A stretch of 64,000 bases of DNA from Sulfitobacter sp. CW3 (lineage in GTDB: Bacteria > Pseudomonadota > Alphaproteobacteria > Rhodobacterales > Rhodobacteraceae): the NCBI RefSeq assembly GCF_019392245.1, contig NZ_JAHXRL010000005.1, forward strand, positions 124,001-188,000, in the 5' to 3' direction. Numbering within the stretch: position 1 is the stretch's first letter; every line of letters begins with the position of its first letter. Below are positions 33,310 through 42,538 of this stretch, piece by piece. A model generated the notes under the pieces. It was not told the DNA's origin. It ran no database searches and was given only the letters and a program-made list of their open reading frames with translations. A program made the translations under genes and the position numbers.

Positions 33310-34692
33310 ATGGAAGAATTGAATTTCGGTTGGGAAGAGTGGATCGCCCTGCCAGACTTGGGGTTGCCGTCGATCAAAGCCAAGATTGATACAGGCGCAA
33401 AGACATCATCTTTGCATGCCCATGACATCGAAGTCTTTGGATCCGATGCCAAGCCCAAGGTGCGGTTCAATGTGCACCCCGTCGCCGGCAACGACGATAT
33501 TGTCATCACCTGTTCCGCCCCGATCATCGACCGCCGCGAGGTGACATCATCGAACGGCGAATCCGAATTGCGCTATGTGATTTCGACCACCTTGGCCGTT
33601 GCCGGCCAAAGTTGGCCCATCGACATCACCCTGACCAACCGCGCGGGCATGGCCAGCCGGATGCTGTTGGGGCGTCAGGCCCTGACCGACCACATTACGA
33701 TTTCTGCTACGGAAAAGCGTCTGCAACCCGAGTTGAGCTATGACGTGTATCATTCCGCAGCCGTGCGCCACACTGCACCGAAACGGGCGCTGCGTATTGC
33801 CGTGTTGAGCCGCGAGGCCGATAATTATTCGACCCAGCGGTTGGTAGAGGTTGGCGAGGCGCGCGGCCATACGGTTGAGGTCATCGATACCACACGCTGT
33901 TATATGGCGATCAACGCGATGGCCCCCGAAGTGCATTACGACGGCAAACGTCTGCCGCGCTATGACGCTGTGATCCCACGTATTGGTGCATCGGTCACGC
34001 CCTATGGCTGTGCGGTGATCCGCCAGTTCGAAACCATTGGCACCTATTGTGTGAACGGATCTGCCGGTATTCTGGCCAGCCGCGACAAGCTGCATGCGCA
34101 TCAGGTGTTGGCCTCCAAGAAAATCGGGATGCCCACCACTGCATTTGCGGCGTCACCCAAGGACACATCGAACCTGATGGCGCTTGTGGGCACTGCACCG
34201 CTGATCGTGAAACTGCTGGAATCGACCCAAGGCAAGGGTGTCGTTCTGGCCGAAACCAAAAAGGCCGCGGAATCGGTTATCGACGCGTTTCGCGGGCTTA
34301 AGGCGAATTTTCTGGTGCAGGATTTCGTAAAGGAAGCCGCCGGTGAGGACATTCGTTGCTTGGTGATTGATGGCAAGGTTGTTGCCGCCATGAAACGCAC
34401 CGGTGCGGATGGTGATTTCAGGTCAAACCTGCACCGTGGCGGATCGGCCAAAGTCGTACGGATTACCAAGCAGGAACGCGAAACCGCCCTGCGTGCTGCG
34501 CGCGCGTTCGGCTTGGGCGTCGCTGGCGTTGATCTGCTGCGCGCGGAAAGCGGGCCCAAGGTGCTTGAGGTCAATTCATCCCCCGGTTTTGAAGGGATCG
34601 AGAAGGCAACCGGCAAGGATATCGTCGGTATGCTATATGATATGGTCGAGGCACGGGTTAAACCGCAGCCGGTGCGCAAACGTAAGGGCTAA
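33310..34692 (+). CDS. Fusion of RimB-like aspartic protease domain and RimK ATP-grasp ligase
   Basis: 460 residues. Residues about 1-140 form a retropepsin-like ATP-dependent zinc-protease domain (DUF785, RimB type) with the catalytic motif [14 protein letters not shown]. Residues about 165-450 form a RimK-type ATP-grasp (RAGMASR linker precedes; [55 protein letters not shown]). RimK adds glutamate residues to ribosomal protein S6 and RimB is its partner in glutamate-chain turnover. The start ATG 33310 gives the [10 protein letters not shown] opening usual for the protease domain. Whether S6 is the target here is not known. Confidence 0.88.
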   Translation: MEELNFGWEEWIALPDLGLPSIKAKIDTGAKTSSLHAHDIEVFGSDAKPKVRFNVHPVAGNDDIVITCSAPIIDRREVTSSNGESELRYVISTTLAVAGQSWPIDITLTNRAGMASRMLLGRQALTDHITISATEKRLQPELSYDVYHSAAVRHTAPKRALRIAVLSREADNYSTQRLVEVGEARGHTVEVIDTTRCYMAINAMAPEVHYDGKRLPRYDAVIPRIGASVTPYGCAVIRQFETIGTYCVNGSAGILASRDKLHAHQVLASKKIGMPTTAFAASPKDTSNLMALVGTAPLIVKLLESTQGKGVVLAETKKAAESVIDAFRGLKANFLVQDFVKEAAGEDIRCLVIDGKVVAAMKRTGADGDFRSNLHRGGSAKVVRITKQERETALRAARAFGLGVAGVDLLRAESGPKVLEVNSSPGFEGIEKATGKDIVGMLYDMVEARVKPQPVRKRKG

Positions 34693-34780
34693 ACACATGG
34701 TCTAAAGACGGACCTGCCCCTCTAGACGATGGGCGCGGCTATCCCTATATAAAGTGTCAGAAAAAGAAGTGAGGCACCCG

Positions 34781-35143
34781 ATGACCGACAGCACCCAACC
34801 CCTAGAAGGTACGCCGCTGATTGCACCGTCTTCCACCGATCATCCGCTATATGAGCAGATCGTAGAGGCGTGCCGCACAGTCTATGACCCTGAAATTCCG
34901 GTCAATATTTACGAACTGGGCCTGATCTATACGATTGATATCAACCCCGAAAGCGAAGTGAACATCAAGATGTCGCTGACCGCACCCGGCTGCCCCGTTG
35001 CAGGCGAGATGCCCGGATGGGTTGCCGATGCGGTCGAACCCCTGCCCGGCGTGAAAACCGTCGATGTCGAACTGGTCTGGGAGCCACCGTGGGGCATGGA
35101 TATGATGTCAGACGAAGCCCGTCTGGAACTTGGGTTTATGTAA
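34781..35143 (+). CDS. SUF-system Fe-S assembly protein (SufT-like, DUF59)
   Basis: 120 residues with a DUF59/MIP18 domain: RTVYDPEIPVNIYELGLIYTI, then KMSLTAPGCPVAGEMP with the conserved Cys and VELVWEPPWGMDMMSDEARLELG. GAAGTGAGG precedes ATG 34781. SufT-type proteins help the SUF pathway deliver Fe-S clusters under iron limitation. The rest of the suf operon is not visible. Confidence 0.88.
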   Translation: MTDSTQPLEGTPLIAPSSTDHPLYEQIVEACRTVYDPEIPVNIYELGLIYTIDINPESEVNIKMSLTAPGCPVAGEMPGWVADAVEPLPGVKTVDVELVWEPPWGMDMMSDEARLELGFM

Positions 35144-35185
35144 CGCCAGTTTCACAGGACCATCACCAAACCATCGCATGATTGT

Positions 35186-35222
35186 AACATCTGGCAGCGA
35201 CATACGCGCCAGATGTTTTTTT
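35186..35222 (+). terminator. Terminator of the SufT-like gene
   Basis: AACATCTGGC/GCCAGATGTT stem with T run TTTTTTT, 43 nt past the stop. Confidence 0.8.
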
Positions 35223-35235
35223 ATCTGGAGAGATC

Positions 35236-36447
35236 ATGCGTATTACAACTGCCCTAACTGCTTTGGCCCTGCTGCCGTCCGCCCTTTGGGCCAGCGAACA
35301 AGCCATGCAAGCACCCGTCGAATACGGCCCGCGTCCGGCCTATTTGGTCGACAAGCTGCCCGAGGGTGCGCTGAAGGACAAGCTCGCGTCTTGCATGGGT
35401 CAAGCACCACAGCAAACCACGTTTTCGATCGGTCACCGTGGCGCGCCACTGATGTTCCCAGAACATACCGTTGAATCAAACGTTGCCGCCGCGCGGATGG
35501 GTGCGGGCATCTTGGAATGCGATGTTACCTTTACCGCCGATCACGAACTGGTCTGCCGTCACGCGCAGAACGATCTGCACACGACCACCAATATCCTCGT
35601 GTCCGATCTGGCTGACAAATGCACGGCTGGCTTTACCGCTGCTGCGGGCGACAGCGCTGCAAGCGCCGAATGCCGCACGTCCGACCTGACATTGGCCGAA
35701 TTCCAGACGCTGACACCCAAGATGGACAGCGCCGACAAAACGGCCACCACCGCCGAAGAATACCAAGGCGGCGTTGCCCCCTTCCGTACGCAGCTTTACG
35801 TTGACGGTGCCCACCTGATGACACATGCGGAATCGATCGCATTGTTCAAATCTTTGGGCGCAAAATTCACACCCGAGCTGAAATCCCCTTCGGTCGAGAT
35901 GCCGCATAACGGCTTTAGCCAAGAAGACTATGCGCAAAAGCTGATCGAAGAATACAAGAACGCTGGTGTGCCTGCTGCCGACGTTTGGGCGCAGTCGTTC
36001 AATCTGGATGACGTGCTGTACTGGATCAAGGCAGAGCCCGAGTTCGGCAAACAGGCCGTCTATCTGGTAGAATGGTCCGAAGGTTTTGACGAGCAGGACA
36101 AATCGACCTGGGCGCAGGATTTCGCGGCGCTTAAGGCACAAGGTGTGCAGTATCTTGCGCCTTCGTTGAACATGCTGTTGACCAATGACGGCGGCAAACT
36201 GGCAGCATCCGCCTATGCAAAGGCGGCCAAGGCGGCCGATCTGAAACTGATCGCATGGACGCTTGAACGCTCTGGCCCATTGGCCACGGGTGGCGGCTGG
36301 TACTTCCAGTCTGTGGGCGACATCATCAACAATGACAGCGATTATCTGGTAGCGCTTGATGTGCTGGCTCAGGATGCCGGCGTCGAGGGTGTGTTCTCGG
36401 ATTGGCCCGCGACTGTGACCTATTACGCCAACTGCATGGGTCTCTGA
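35236..36447 (+). CDS. Secreted glycerophosphodiester phosphodiesterase
   Basis: 403 residues with a signal peptide (about 1-17, cleaved after LWA). The GDPD core shows [17 protein letters not shown] with the catalytic His and the metal-site region [20 protein letters not shown], then HLMTH and the C-terminal [10 protein letters not shown]. The enzyme frees sn-glycerol 3-phosphate from phospholipid head-group diesters in the periplasm. It has its own terminator-bounded unit. No Pho-box was noticed upstream. Confidence 0.92.
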   Translation: MRITTALTALALLPSALWASEQAMQAPVEYGPRPAYLVDKLPEGALKDKLASCMGQAPQQTTFSIGHRGAPLMFPEHTVESNVAAARMGAGILECDVTFTADHELVCRHAQNDLHTTTNILVSDLADKCTAGFTAAAGDSAASAECRTSDLTLAEFQTLTPKMDSADKTATTAEEYQGGVAPFRTQLYVDGAHLMTHAESIALFKSLGAKFTPELKSPSVEMPHNGFSQEDYAQKLIEEYKNAGVPAADVWAQSFNLDDVLYWIKAEPEFGKQAVYLVEWSEGFDEQDKSTWAQDFAALKAQGVQYLAPSLNMLLTNDGGKLAASAYAKAAKAADLKLIAWTLERSGPLATGGGWYFQSVGDIINNDSDYLVALDVLAQDAGVEGVFSDWPATVTYYANCMGL

Positions 36448-36475
36448 TCCCCTCAGGCATGAACGAAAACGGCAG

Positions 36476-36510
36476 GGCCGTCCCATAATTCGGGGCGGCC
36501 TTGTTCATTT
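36476..36510 (+). terminator. Terminator of the GDPD gene
   Basis: GGCCGTCCC/GGGGCGGCC stem with a seven-base loop followed by TTGTTCATTTT. Confidence 0.7.
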
Positions 36511-36574
36511 TGCACGCTACCGCTTGAGAATGCGCCGCGAACCCCTTATCTTTGTCGTAACAGGAGTATCACAG

Positions 36575-36919
36575 ATGTTCGCAATTCCCGGCAAGCAAGC
36601 AGTCACAATCACCCCCAAAGCCGCCACGCAAATCAGCAAGCTGATGACGCAGGCAGGCCATGCAGGGTTGCGTATTGGCATCAAAAAGGGCGGCTGTGCG
36701 GGCATGGAATACACCATGGAATACGTCAACGAACCCGACACAAATGACGAAGTCGTCGAACAAGACGGCGCACGGGTGTTGATTGCCCCGATGGCGCAAA
36801 TGTTCCTGTTCGGAACCGAGATTGATTACGAAACCTCGCTGCTGGAATCCGGCTTCAAGTTCCGTAACCCGAACGTGACCGAGGCCTGCGGCTGCGGTGA
36901 ATCGATCAAATTCGGCTAA
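36575..36919 (+). CDS. HesB/IscA-type iron-sulfur carrier
   Basis: 114 residues of the A-type carrier family, with the three family cysteines in KKGGCAGMEY (residue about 41) and EACGCGES (about 107/109). CAGGAG precedes ATG 36575. It accepts Fe-S clusters and transfers them to apo-proteins; it may work with the SufT-like protein encoded 1.4 kb upstream. It could be SufA-like or ErpA-like; the sequence alone does not separate them. Confidence 0.88.
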   Translation: MFAIPGKQAVTITPKAATQISKLMTQAGHAGLRIGIKKGGCAGMEYTMEYVNEPDTNDEVVEQDGARVLIAPMAQMFLFGTEIDYETSLLESGFKFRNPNVTEACGCGESIKFG

Positions 36920-37025
36920 ACCACGCCCACCACGGGCCATGTTAACGCTGTCACCACCACCCTAGTCGTTGCCCCGTTCCGGCCCCGCTGCTATCCCGTT
37001 GCAAAACAACAAAAGGGATATCGCT

Positions 37026-37775
37026 ATGCGCCGTAAACTTGCCGCCGGAAACTGGAAGATGAATGTCACGGCAGGCGCGCTGTCCGAACTGGTTGAACTG
37101 GCAAAGCAGGTAAACCCCGGCGACGCCGAAACCCTGATTTGCCCGCCTTCCCCCCTGCTCTACCTCGCCTGTGAAAAACTGCGCGGCACGGCCATCGCCA
37201 TCGGTGCCCAAGATTGCCATGCGGAACCCTCGGGTGCTTTCACCGGCGACATTTCGGCCCCGATGGTTGCGGATACCGGTGCGACTTACGTGATCCTCGG
37301 CCATTCCGAGCGCCGCGATCTACACGCCGAAAAAGACGCCGATGTCGCCGCCAAGACGCGCGCGGCATGGGGCGCAGGCCTGACCGCCATCATCTGCATC
37401 GGCGAAAGCGGTGCCGACCGCGAAGCAGATAAAACCCTCGATATCATTGCGACCCAATTGCAAGGCTCCGTGCCCGACGCTGCCACGGGTGAAAATACCG
37501 TGATCGCCTACGAACCCATTTGGGCAATCGGCACAGGCAAAACCCCGACCTTGGACCAAATCATCGAAGTACATGATTTTATCCGCGCCCGCCTGATCGA
37601 ACGGTTTGGCCAGCAAACCGCCGACGCAATCCGGCTGCTGTATGGCGGGTCGGTCAAACCCGACAATGCCGCCGAAATCTTTACCGCTGAAAATGTCGAT
37701 GGTGCCCTTGTTGGCGGTGCCAGCCTCAAGGCCGCTGATTTTGCCCCCATCATCAAGGCCCTCACACAGGCTTGA
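37026..37775 (+). CDS. tpiA: Triosephosphate isomerase
   Basis: 249 residues. Active-site residues are visible: Asn/Lys in AAGNWKMN, His in YVILGHSERR (about 95) and Glu in VIAYEPIWAIGTGKT (about 165), plus the phosphate loop GGSVKPDNA. Interconverts dihydroxyacetone phosphate and glyceraldehyde 3-phosphate. ATG 37026. Confidence 0.96.
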   Translation: MRRKLAAGNWKMNVTAGALSELVELAKQVNPGDAETLICPPSPLLYLACEKLRGTAIAIGAQDCHAEPSGAFTGDISAPMVADTGATYVILGHSERRDLHAEKDADVAAKTRAAWGAGLTAIICIGESGADREADKTLDIIATQLQGSVPDAATGENTVIAYEPIWAIGTGKTPTLDQIIEVHDFIRARLIERFGQQTADAIRLLYGGSVKPDNAAEIFTAENVDGALVGGASLKAADFAPIIKALTQA

Positions 37776-37830
37776 TCCTCGGCCTGATCTTCATTTTGCA
37801 AAATAAACTCACTGCACCACAGACGAAAAA

Positions 37831-37867
37831 GGGCGGCACGTCGATCTGACATGCCGCCCTTTTCTAT
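37831..37867. terminator. Bidirectional terminator of tpiA and dctM
   Basis: GGGCGGCA/TGCCGCCC stem with A run on the left and T run on the right, between the convergent genes. Confidence 0.8.
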
Positions 37868-37884
37868 TTTAAATCCGATACTTG

Positions 37885-39261
37885 CTAGCGAACCAGAATC
37901 TCCGGCCCCATCATCAGCGTCGGCAACCAAGTCGAGATGATCGGGATGTAGGTGATCATGATCAGGAACACGAACAGTACCGCGGTGAACGGCAACGCGG
38001 CCCGCACAACGCTCATCATCGGCATGTTCGCCACGCCCGAGGTCACGAACAGGTTCAGACCCACGGGCGGCGTAATCATCCCGATTTCCATGTTCACAAC
38101 CATGATGATACCCAGATGGATCGGGTCGATGCCCAGCTCCATCGCGATGGGGAACACCAGCGGTGCGACGATGATCAACAGGCCCGATGGTTCCATAAAC
38201 TGGCCGCCGATCAACAAGATCACGTTGACGATGATCAGGAACATGATCGGCCCGAAACCAGCGCTCAGCATCGCCGCCGAGATTTGCTGCGGGATTTGTT
38301 CGTCGGTCAGAACATGCTTCAGGATCAACGCGTTGGCGATGATGAACATCAACGTGACGGTCAGTTTGCCTGCCTCGAACAGGGTATCGCGCACGTCGCG
38401 GTGAAAGAACACGGTGATGAGCGCCGCGGGCTTGCGCAGCAGCGACAGGTTGTTGCCGTCGCCCTTGGTATGCAGCGGCCCCATATCGCGATAGACGAAA
38501 CAGGCGATAAAGAACGCATAGACAGCGGCCACAGCGGCGGCTTCGGTCGGGGTAAAGATACCGCCATAGATGCCGCCCAGAATGATCACGATCAGCATCA
38601 GACCCCAGCCCGCTTCACGCCCCGAGGCAAAGACCTCGCCCCAGCCACGCCATTCGCCCTGTGGCAGCTTTTTCACCCGCGCCATGATGTAAATCGTCAG
38701 CATCAGCATGAAGCCCGCCATCAAGCCGGGGATCACCCCCGCCAGGAACATGCGGCCCACGGACACATCTGTGGCCGAAGCGTAAACAACCATCACGATG
38801 GAGGGCGGGATCAGAATGCCCAAGGTGCCTGCGTTGGCGATCACGCCTGCCGCGAATTCCTTGGTGTATCCGGTTTCGCGCATGCCTGCGATCACGATGG
38901 ACCCGATGGCAACCACTGTGGCAGGCGACGACCCGGACAGGGCCGCGAACATCATACAGGCAAAGACACCCGCGATCGCCAGACCGCCCGGAAAATGCCC
39001 GACCAGTGCAATCGAGAACCGGATGATCCGTTTCGCCACGCCGCCTGTCGACATGAACGATGATGCCAACACAAAGAACGGGATCGCCAGCAGGGTATAA
39101 TGCCCCGCCATCGCCTGAAAGAACGTTTGCGCAATTGATGCCAGCGACGAATCCGACAGCACCAGCAGGAACACGATGGATGAAAAGCCAAGGCTGACCG
39201 CGATGGGCAAGCCCAGCAGCATCAAGCCGACGATCATCAGAAATAGAACTAGGACTTCCAT
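37885..39261 (-). CDS. dctM: TRAP transporter large permease (DctM)
   Basis: 458 residues with about twelve membrane helices of the DctM type (GPDQIPQQ-like loops; CMMFAALSGSSPATVVAIGS near 110-130). It imports C4-dicarboxylates or similar acids with Na+ or H+, with the small subunit DctQ and binding protein DctP. The gene follows dctQ after a 4-nt gap. Confidence 0.93.
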   Translation of the reverse strand: MEVLVLFLMIVGLMLLGLPIAVSLGFSSIVFLLVLSDSSLASIAQTFFQAMAGHYTLLAIPFFVLASSFMSTGGVAKRIIRFSIALVGHFPGGLAIAGVFACMMFAALSGSSPATVVAIGSIVIAGMRETGYTKEFAAGVIANAGTLGILIPPSIVMVVYASATDVSVGRMFLAGVIPGLMAGFMLMLTIYIMARVKKLPQGEWRGWGEVFASGREAGWGLMLIVIILGGIYGGIFTPTEAAAVAAVYAFFIACFVYRDMGPLHTKGDGNNLSLLRKPAALITVFFHRDVRDTLFEAGKLTVTLMFIIANALILKHVLTDEQIPQQISAAMLSAGFGPIMFLIIVNVILLIGGQFMEPSGLLIIVAPLVFPIAMELGIDPIHLGIIMVVNMEIGMITPPVGLNLFVTSGVANMPMMSVVRAALPFTAVLFVFLIMITYIPIISTWLPTLMMGPEILVR

Positions 39262-39265
39262 CCGC

Positions 39266-39946
39266 TTAATCTCCCGCGTTCATATGTTTGACGGCCTCGA
39301 TATCGTCTTCGGCCTCGTGGCTGACGATCAGGCTGGTTGAGACACCGGTGAAAATCCGTACGCCCGCTTGGATAAAGCGGAACAATAGCAACGCCATACC
39401 GATGGGCAGCATCACATAGGGAATAAAGCGCGGCAGCTTTTCATAGGCTTCGCCCTCGTTCATCGACGCTTCGATAAAGCGCAGCCATTCCGGCATGGGC
39501 AGATCGACAGCCGAATACCATGCCTGATCACGGCTGTTCTCAAATCCGGTCGGGAACCAGCGGCCTGATGTGGCATCAAGCCCCGCAAAGGGTGCCCAGT
39601 AATCCCAAGCGCCCTTGAGCAAAAGCATCGCGTAAAAGATGCAAATCGCTGACGCGACCAAGGCGATGACGCGGCGGACGGGGGATGAGAACAGGTTGAT
39701 AACGGCATCGACGCCCAGATGTGCAGTGACCTTAACGGCATAGCTCATCCCGAAAAGAACAAGCCACGCGAACAAAAAGGTCACGGCCTCAAGGCCCCAG
39801 ATCAGGCCCGTGTTAAAGCCATAGCGCAAGACGACGTTGATGAAGGTGATGATCGTCATCAGGCCCAAAATCACGGCAATCGCCGTTTCCTCGAACTCGT
39901 GCACGATCCGGCCCAAGGCCGATGTGGGTTGGTATCCTGATGACAT
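39266..39946 (-). CDS. dctQ: TRAP transporter small permease (DctQ)
   Basis: 226 residues with four membrane helices and a periplasmic segment of about 60 residues between helices three and four, longer than in the shortest DctQ proteins. ATG 39946 (GGAG 7 nt upstream) is preferred over in-frame starts inside the terminator area upstream. It couples DctP to DctM. Confidence 0.9.
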   Translation of the reverse strand: MSSGYQPTSALGRIVHEFEETAIAVILGLMTIITFINVVLRYGFNTGLIWGLEAVTFLFAWLVLFGMSYAVKVTAHLGVDAVINLFSSPVRRVIALVASAICIFYAMLLLKGAWDYWAPFAGLDATSGRWFPTGFENSRDQAWYSAVDLPMPEWLRFIEASMNEGEAYEKLPRFIPYVMLPIGMALLLFRFIQAGVRIFTGVSTSLIVSHEAEDDIEAVKHMNAGD

Positions 39947-40012
39947 AAGAAAACTCCGCTTGAATGCAGAAAACTGGCACATACGACGAGGGGCGCGCCC
40001 CTGCTGCCAGAT

Positions 40013-40048
40013 GAAAAAATGCCCCACCCAGGATGGGCGGGGCATTGA
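40013..40048 (-). terminator. Hairpin between dctP and dctQ (partial terminator)
   Basis: AATGCCCCGCCC/GGGTGGGGCATT-type stem followed on the minus strand by TTTTTT. It probably lowers the level of the dctQM part relative to the abundant binding protein. Confidence 0.75.
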
Positions 40049-40058
40049 TCAGATCGAT

Positions 40059-41060
40059 TTAGTGCTTGGCGTTGATCGCTTGTGCGGCGTCGATGTTTTC
40101 CTGGCCCACATCTGCTGTGAACTCGGTCCAAACCGGCATCATCGCATCAACCCAAACCTGACGCGCGTCTGCGTCCAGCTCGATGATCGACGAACCCGCG
40201 TCCAAGATCGCTTGGCGGGCTTGTGCGTCAACTTCGCCAACGGCGGCGTTACGTGTGGTTGTGACTTCTTCCAGAATGGTCGCAAGCTGCGTGCGCACGT
40301 CGTCTGGCAGGCTGTTCCACCAGTCGGTGGATGTCACGACCATATAGTCCAAAACACCGTGGTTGGTTTCGGTGATACCGTCCTGCACTTCGAAAAACTT
40401 TTGGCCATAGATGTTGGACCATGTGTTTTCTTGGCCATCCACAACGCCGGTTTGCAGCGCGCCGTACACTTCGGAGAACGCCATTGGCTGTGGGGAAACG
40501 CCGATGGCTTCCATTTGGGCCTTGATCACGTCAGACGCCTGAACGCGGAATTTCAGACCATTTGCATCGGTTGGCAGGTTCAGCGGCTTGTTTGCCGACA
40601 TTTGTTTCATGCCATTGTGCCAGAACTGCAGACCGGACAGGCCGCGGCGTTCCATCGATGCTTTCATCGCCTGACCTGTTTCAGAGTTCTGGAACTCGTC
40701 AACGGCGTTGATGTTCTTGAACATGAACGGAAGATCGAAGATGCGGAATTTCTTGGTGAACTGTTCGAATTTCGACAGCGACGGGGCCGCCAGTTGAACG
40801 TCGCCTTGCAGCATTGCTTCCAGAACTTGGTCATCGTTGTACAATGTCGAGTTCGGGAATACTTCCATGCAGGCTTTGCCGTTCATCTCGGCGTTCACAC
40901 GTTCGGCAAGCAGGGTGGCGGCGATGCCTTTTGGGTGCTTGTCGGTGTTGGTAACGTGGCTGAATTTGATCAGAATTTCACCGTCATCACATGCGGCAGA
41001 TACGGCACCTGCGCTCACGGAAAGGGTCAGCGCGACTGCGGCTGTTGTCAGGAATTTCAT
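40059..41060 (-). CDS. dctP: TRAP transporter substrate-binding protein (DctP)
   Basis: 333 residues with a signal peptide (about 1-22, cleaved after VSA). DctP features are present: IKFSHVTNTDKHPKGIAA, RVQASDVIKAQMEAIGVSPQ with the Arg that binds the substrate carboxylate, and QTGVVDGQENTWSNIYGQ. It binds a C4-dicarboxylate in the periplasm. Start ATG 41060 is 15 nt after the GGAGGAG-like sequence in the leader. Confidence 0.93.
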   Translation of the reverse strand: MKFLTTAAVALTLSVSAGAVSAACDDGEILIKFSHVTNTDKHPKGIAATLLAERVNAEMNGKACMEVFPNSTLYNDDQVLEAMLQGDVQLAAPSLSKFEQFTKKFRIFDLPFMFKNINAVDEFQNSETGQAMKASMERRGLSGLQFWHNGMKQMSANKPLNLPTDANGLKFRVQASDVIKAQMEAIGVSPQPMAFSEVYGALQTGVVDGQENTWSNIYGQKFFEVQDGITETNHGVLDYMVVTSTDWWNSLPDDVRTQLATILEEVTTTRNAAVGEVDAQARQAILDAGSSIIELDADARQVWVDAMMPVWTEFTADVGQENIDAAQAINAKH

Positions 41061-41138
41061 GTGGTGTCTCCTCCCAGAGAACTGATTTTAATGTCTCGGC
41101 AATCGGAGCGTCCGACTGCGGTGGCGGAAGTAGATCGT

Positions 41139-41166
41139 TAAATATGATAGCTCACAAGCCTGTTAA
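41139..41166 (-). promoter_or_regulatory. Candidate sigma-70-type promoter of dctP
   Basis: Minus-strand TTAACA and TATTTA separated by 16 nt, about 80 nt before the dctP start. No sigma-54 (GG-N10-GC) promoter was found here. Confidence 0.35.
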
Positions 41167-41255
41167 GGCCGCGCAGGTTTCACCCCAGAAAGCCGATTGT
41201 TTTCGGTGGATTAGCGGTATTTCACCGATCAGCATTAACCATTATCACGCGACGA

Positions 41256-41305
41256 TGTGCGAAAACCCGCACGCACGCCAAAGCCGCTGTGCGGAAAACC
41301 GCACA
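41256..41305 (-). promoter_or_regulatory. Tandem palindromes, probable DctD sites
   Basis: Two similar dyads, TGTGCGaaaacCCGCAC (41256-41272) and TGTGCGG-AAAA-CCGCACA (41288-41305), spaced 32 bp centre to centre, about 200 bp upstream of the dctP start and just past the dctD stop. GTGCGG/CCGCAC dyads are the type reported for DctD activator sites in rhizobia. Confidence 0.6.
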
Positions 41306-41308
41306 TAT

Positions 41309-42538
41309 TCATCTACGGTAGTCTTCGGCCCGAATCCCGTAGCGGGTCAGCTTGTCATAAAACGTCTTGCGCGGCAGCTTCAGCGCCGATGCGGCGGCAC
41401 TGGCTTGCCCGCCTGCCCGCTTAAGTGCTGCGCGCAACAGGGACTGTTCAACCTGCGCCATTTGTTCGGCAAGCCCCAGATCCGCATCGGGGGCCGCATC
41501 ATCTGACACACCCATCACGAACCGCATCGCGGCCGACATCAACGCGCGTGCATTCCCCGGCCAATCGCGCGCCATCAACCCGGCAATCACCTGAGGCGAT
41601 ATCGGCGGCACCGACAGGCCCGATTGTTCAGCCGCCTGATCGGCATAGCGCCGAAACAGGATCGGAATGTCCTCGGGCCGCTCGGCCAGTGACGGGATGC
41701 GCACGGGCATCACCTCGAGCCGGTAATAAAGATCGGCGTGGAAACGCCCCTCGCCGACCATCGCCGACAGATCGTGGGTGCTGCCCGCGATCAGCCGCAC
41801 CTCGGCGGTGTTTTCCAAGGCTTCGATCAGGGTCAGCTGCGTTTGTGCAGGCAGATGTGTGACCTCGTCCAGAAACAGACTGCCGCCGCCCGCAGCCGCC
41901 AACGCGTCGCTTAGATCAGCCGGAGACAATCCTTCGCCGGCGCGTTTCACAAACGGCGCTTTCGAGCGCGGAGAGGACAAATGGATAACCTCGGCCACCT
42001 TGGAAATCCCCGATCCGTAAGGGCCTGTTACCAACACCTCGGCGTCGGTGGTGGCCGCCCGCCGCACCTTGCTGCGCAGGGTTTCCGACAGAACAGAGCT
42101 GCCGAAAATCAGGCGCGCCGCCGGATCGCCGCTTTCGACCATCTGCAACAACCGACGGTTTTCCAACACCAGCGCACGGGTTTTCAACGCGCGTTCAACC
42201 ACCGCCAACAAAGCCGCAGGCGCACAGGGTTTTTCCAGAAAATCGAACGCCCCTGCCTCCATCGCGCGGACGGCCATGGGAATGTCACCCTCCCCCGTGA
42301 GCAAGATCACCGGCAAATCGGGGTCTTGGTCATGGGCATATTGCAGCAGGTGAAAACCGTCGCGCCCCGGCATGCGCATGTCCGACAGGATGATGCCGTC
42401 AAACCCCGCTGTAATCTGGTCTTTTGACGCCACGAATGACCCCGCCGCAATCACATCGACACCTGCCAGTTCCAGCGTTTGGGCCAAGGCTTCGCGCACA
42501 TGGGCGTCATCATCTACCAGCAAAACGGTTCTGCTCAT
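41309..42538 (-). CDS. dctD: DctD-type response regulator with degenerate ATPase domain
   Basis: 409 residues: receiver (1-120, Asp53 in SDMRMPG, Lys103), central AAA+ region (about 145-340), Fis-type helix-turn-helix at the C-terminus (AAASALKLPRKTFYDKL). The Walker A is GPYGSGIS at 172-179, with Ile178 where Lys is needed, and the GAFTGA segment that contacts sigma-54 is missing; Walker B LFLDE (221-225) and DLYYRL are kept. So it may not act as a sigma-54 ATPase. Coupled to dctB by an ATGA overlap. It should control dctPQM. Confidence 0.88.
   Translation of the reverse strand: MSRTVLLVDDDAHVREALAQTLELAGVDVIAAGSFVASKDQITAGFDGIILSDMRMPGRDGFHLLQYAHDQDPDLPVILLTGEGDIPMAVRAMEAGAFDFLEKPCAPAALLAVVERALKTRALVLENRRLLQMVESGDPAARLIFGSSVLSETLRSKVRRAATTDAEVLVTGPYGSGISKVAEVIHLSSPRSKAPFVKRAGEGLSPADLSDALAAAGGGSLFLDEVTHLPAQTQLTLIEALENTAEVRLIAGSTHDLSAMVGEGRFHADLYYRLEVMPVRIPSLAERPEDIPILFRRYADQAAEQSGLSVPPISPQVIAGLMARDWPGNARALMSAAMRFVMGVSDDAAPDADLGLAEQMAQVEQSLLRAALKRAGGQASAAASALKLPRKTFYDKLTRYGIRAEDYRR

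Noticed and set aside
37882..39063. 393-codon His/Asp-rich plus-strand ORF opposite dctM
   Set aside because: Shadow frame of dctM; composition follows the antisense of hydrophobic codons.
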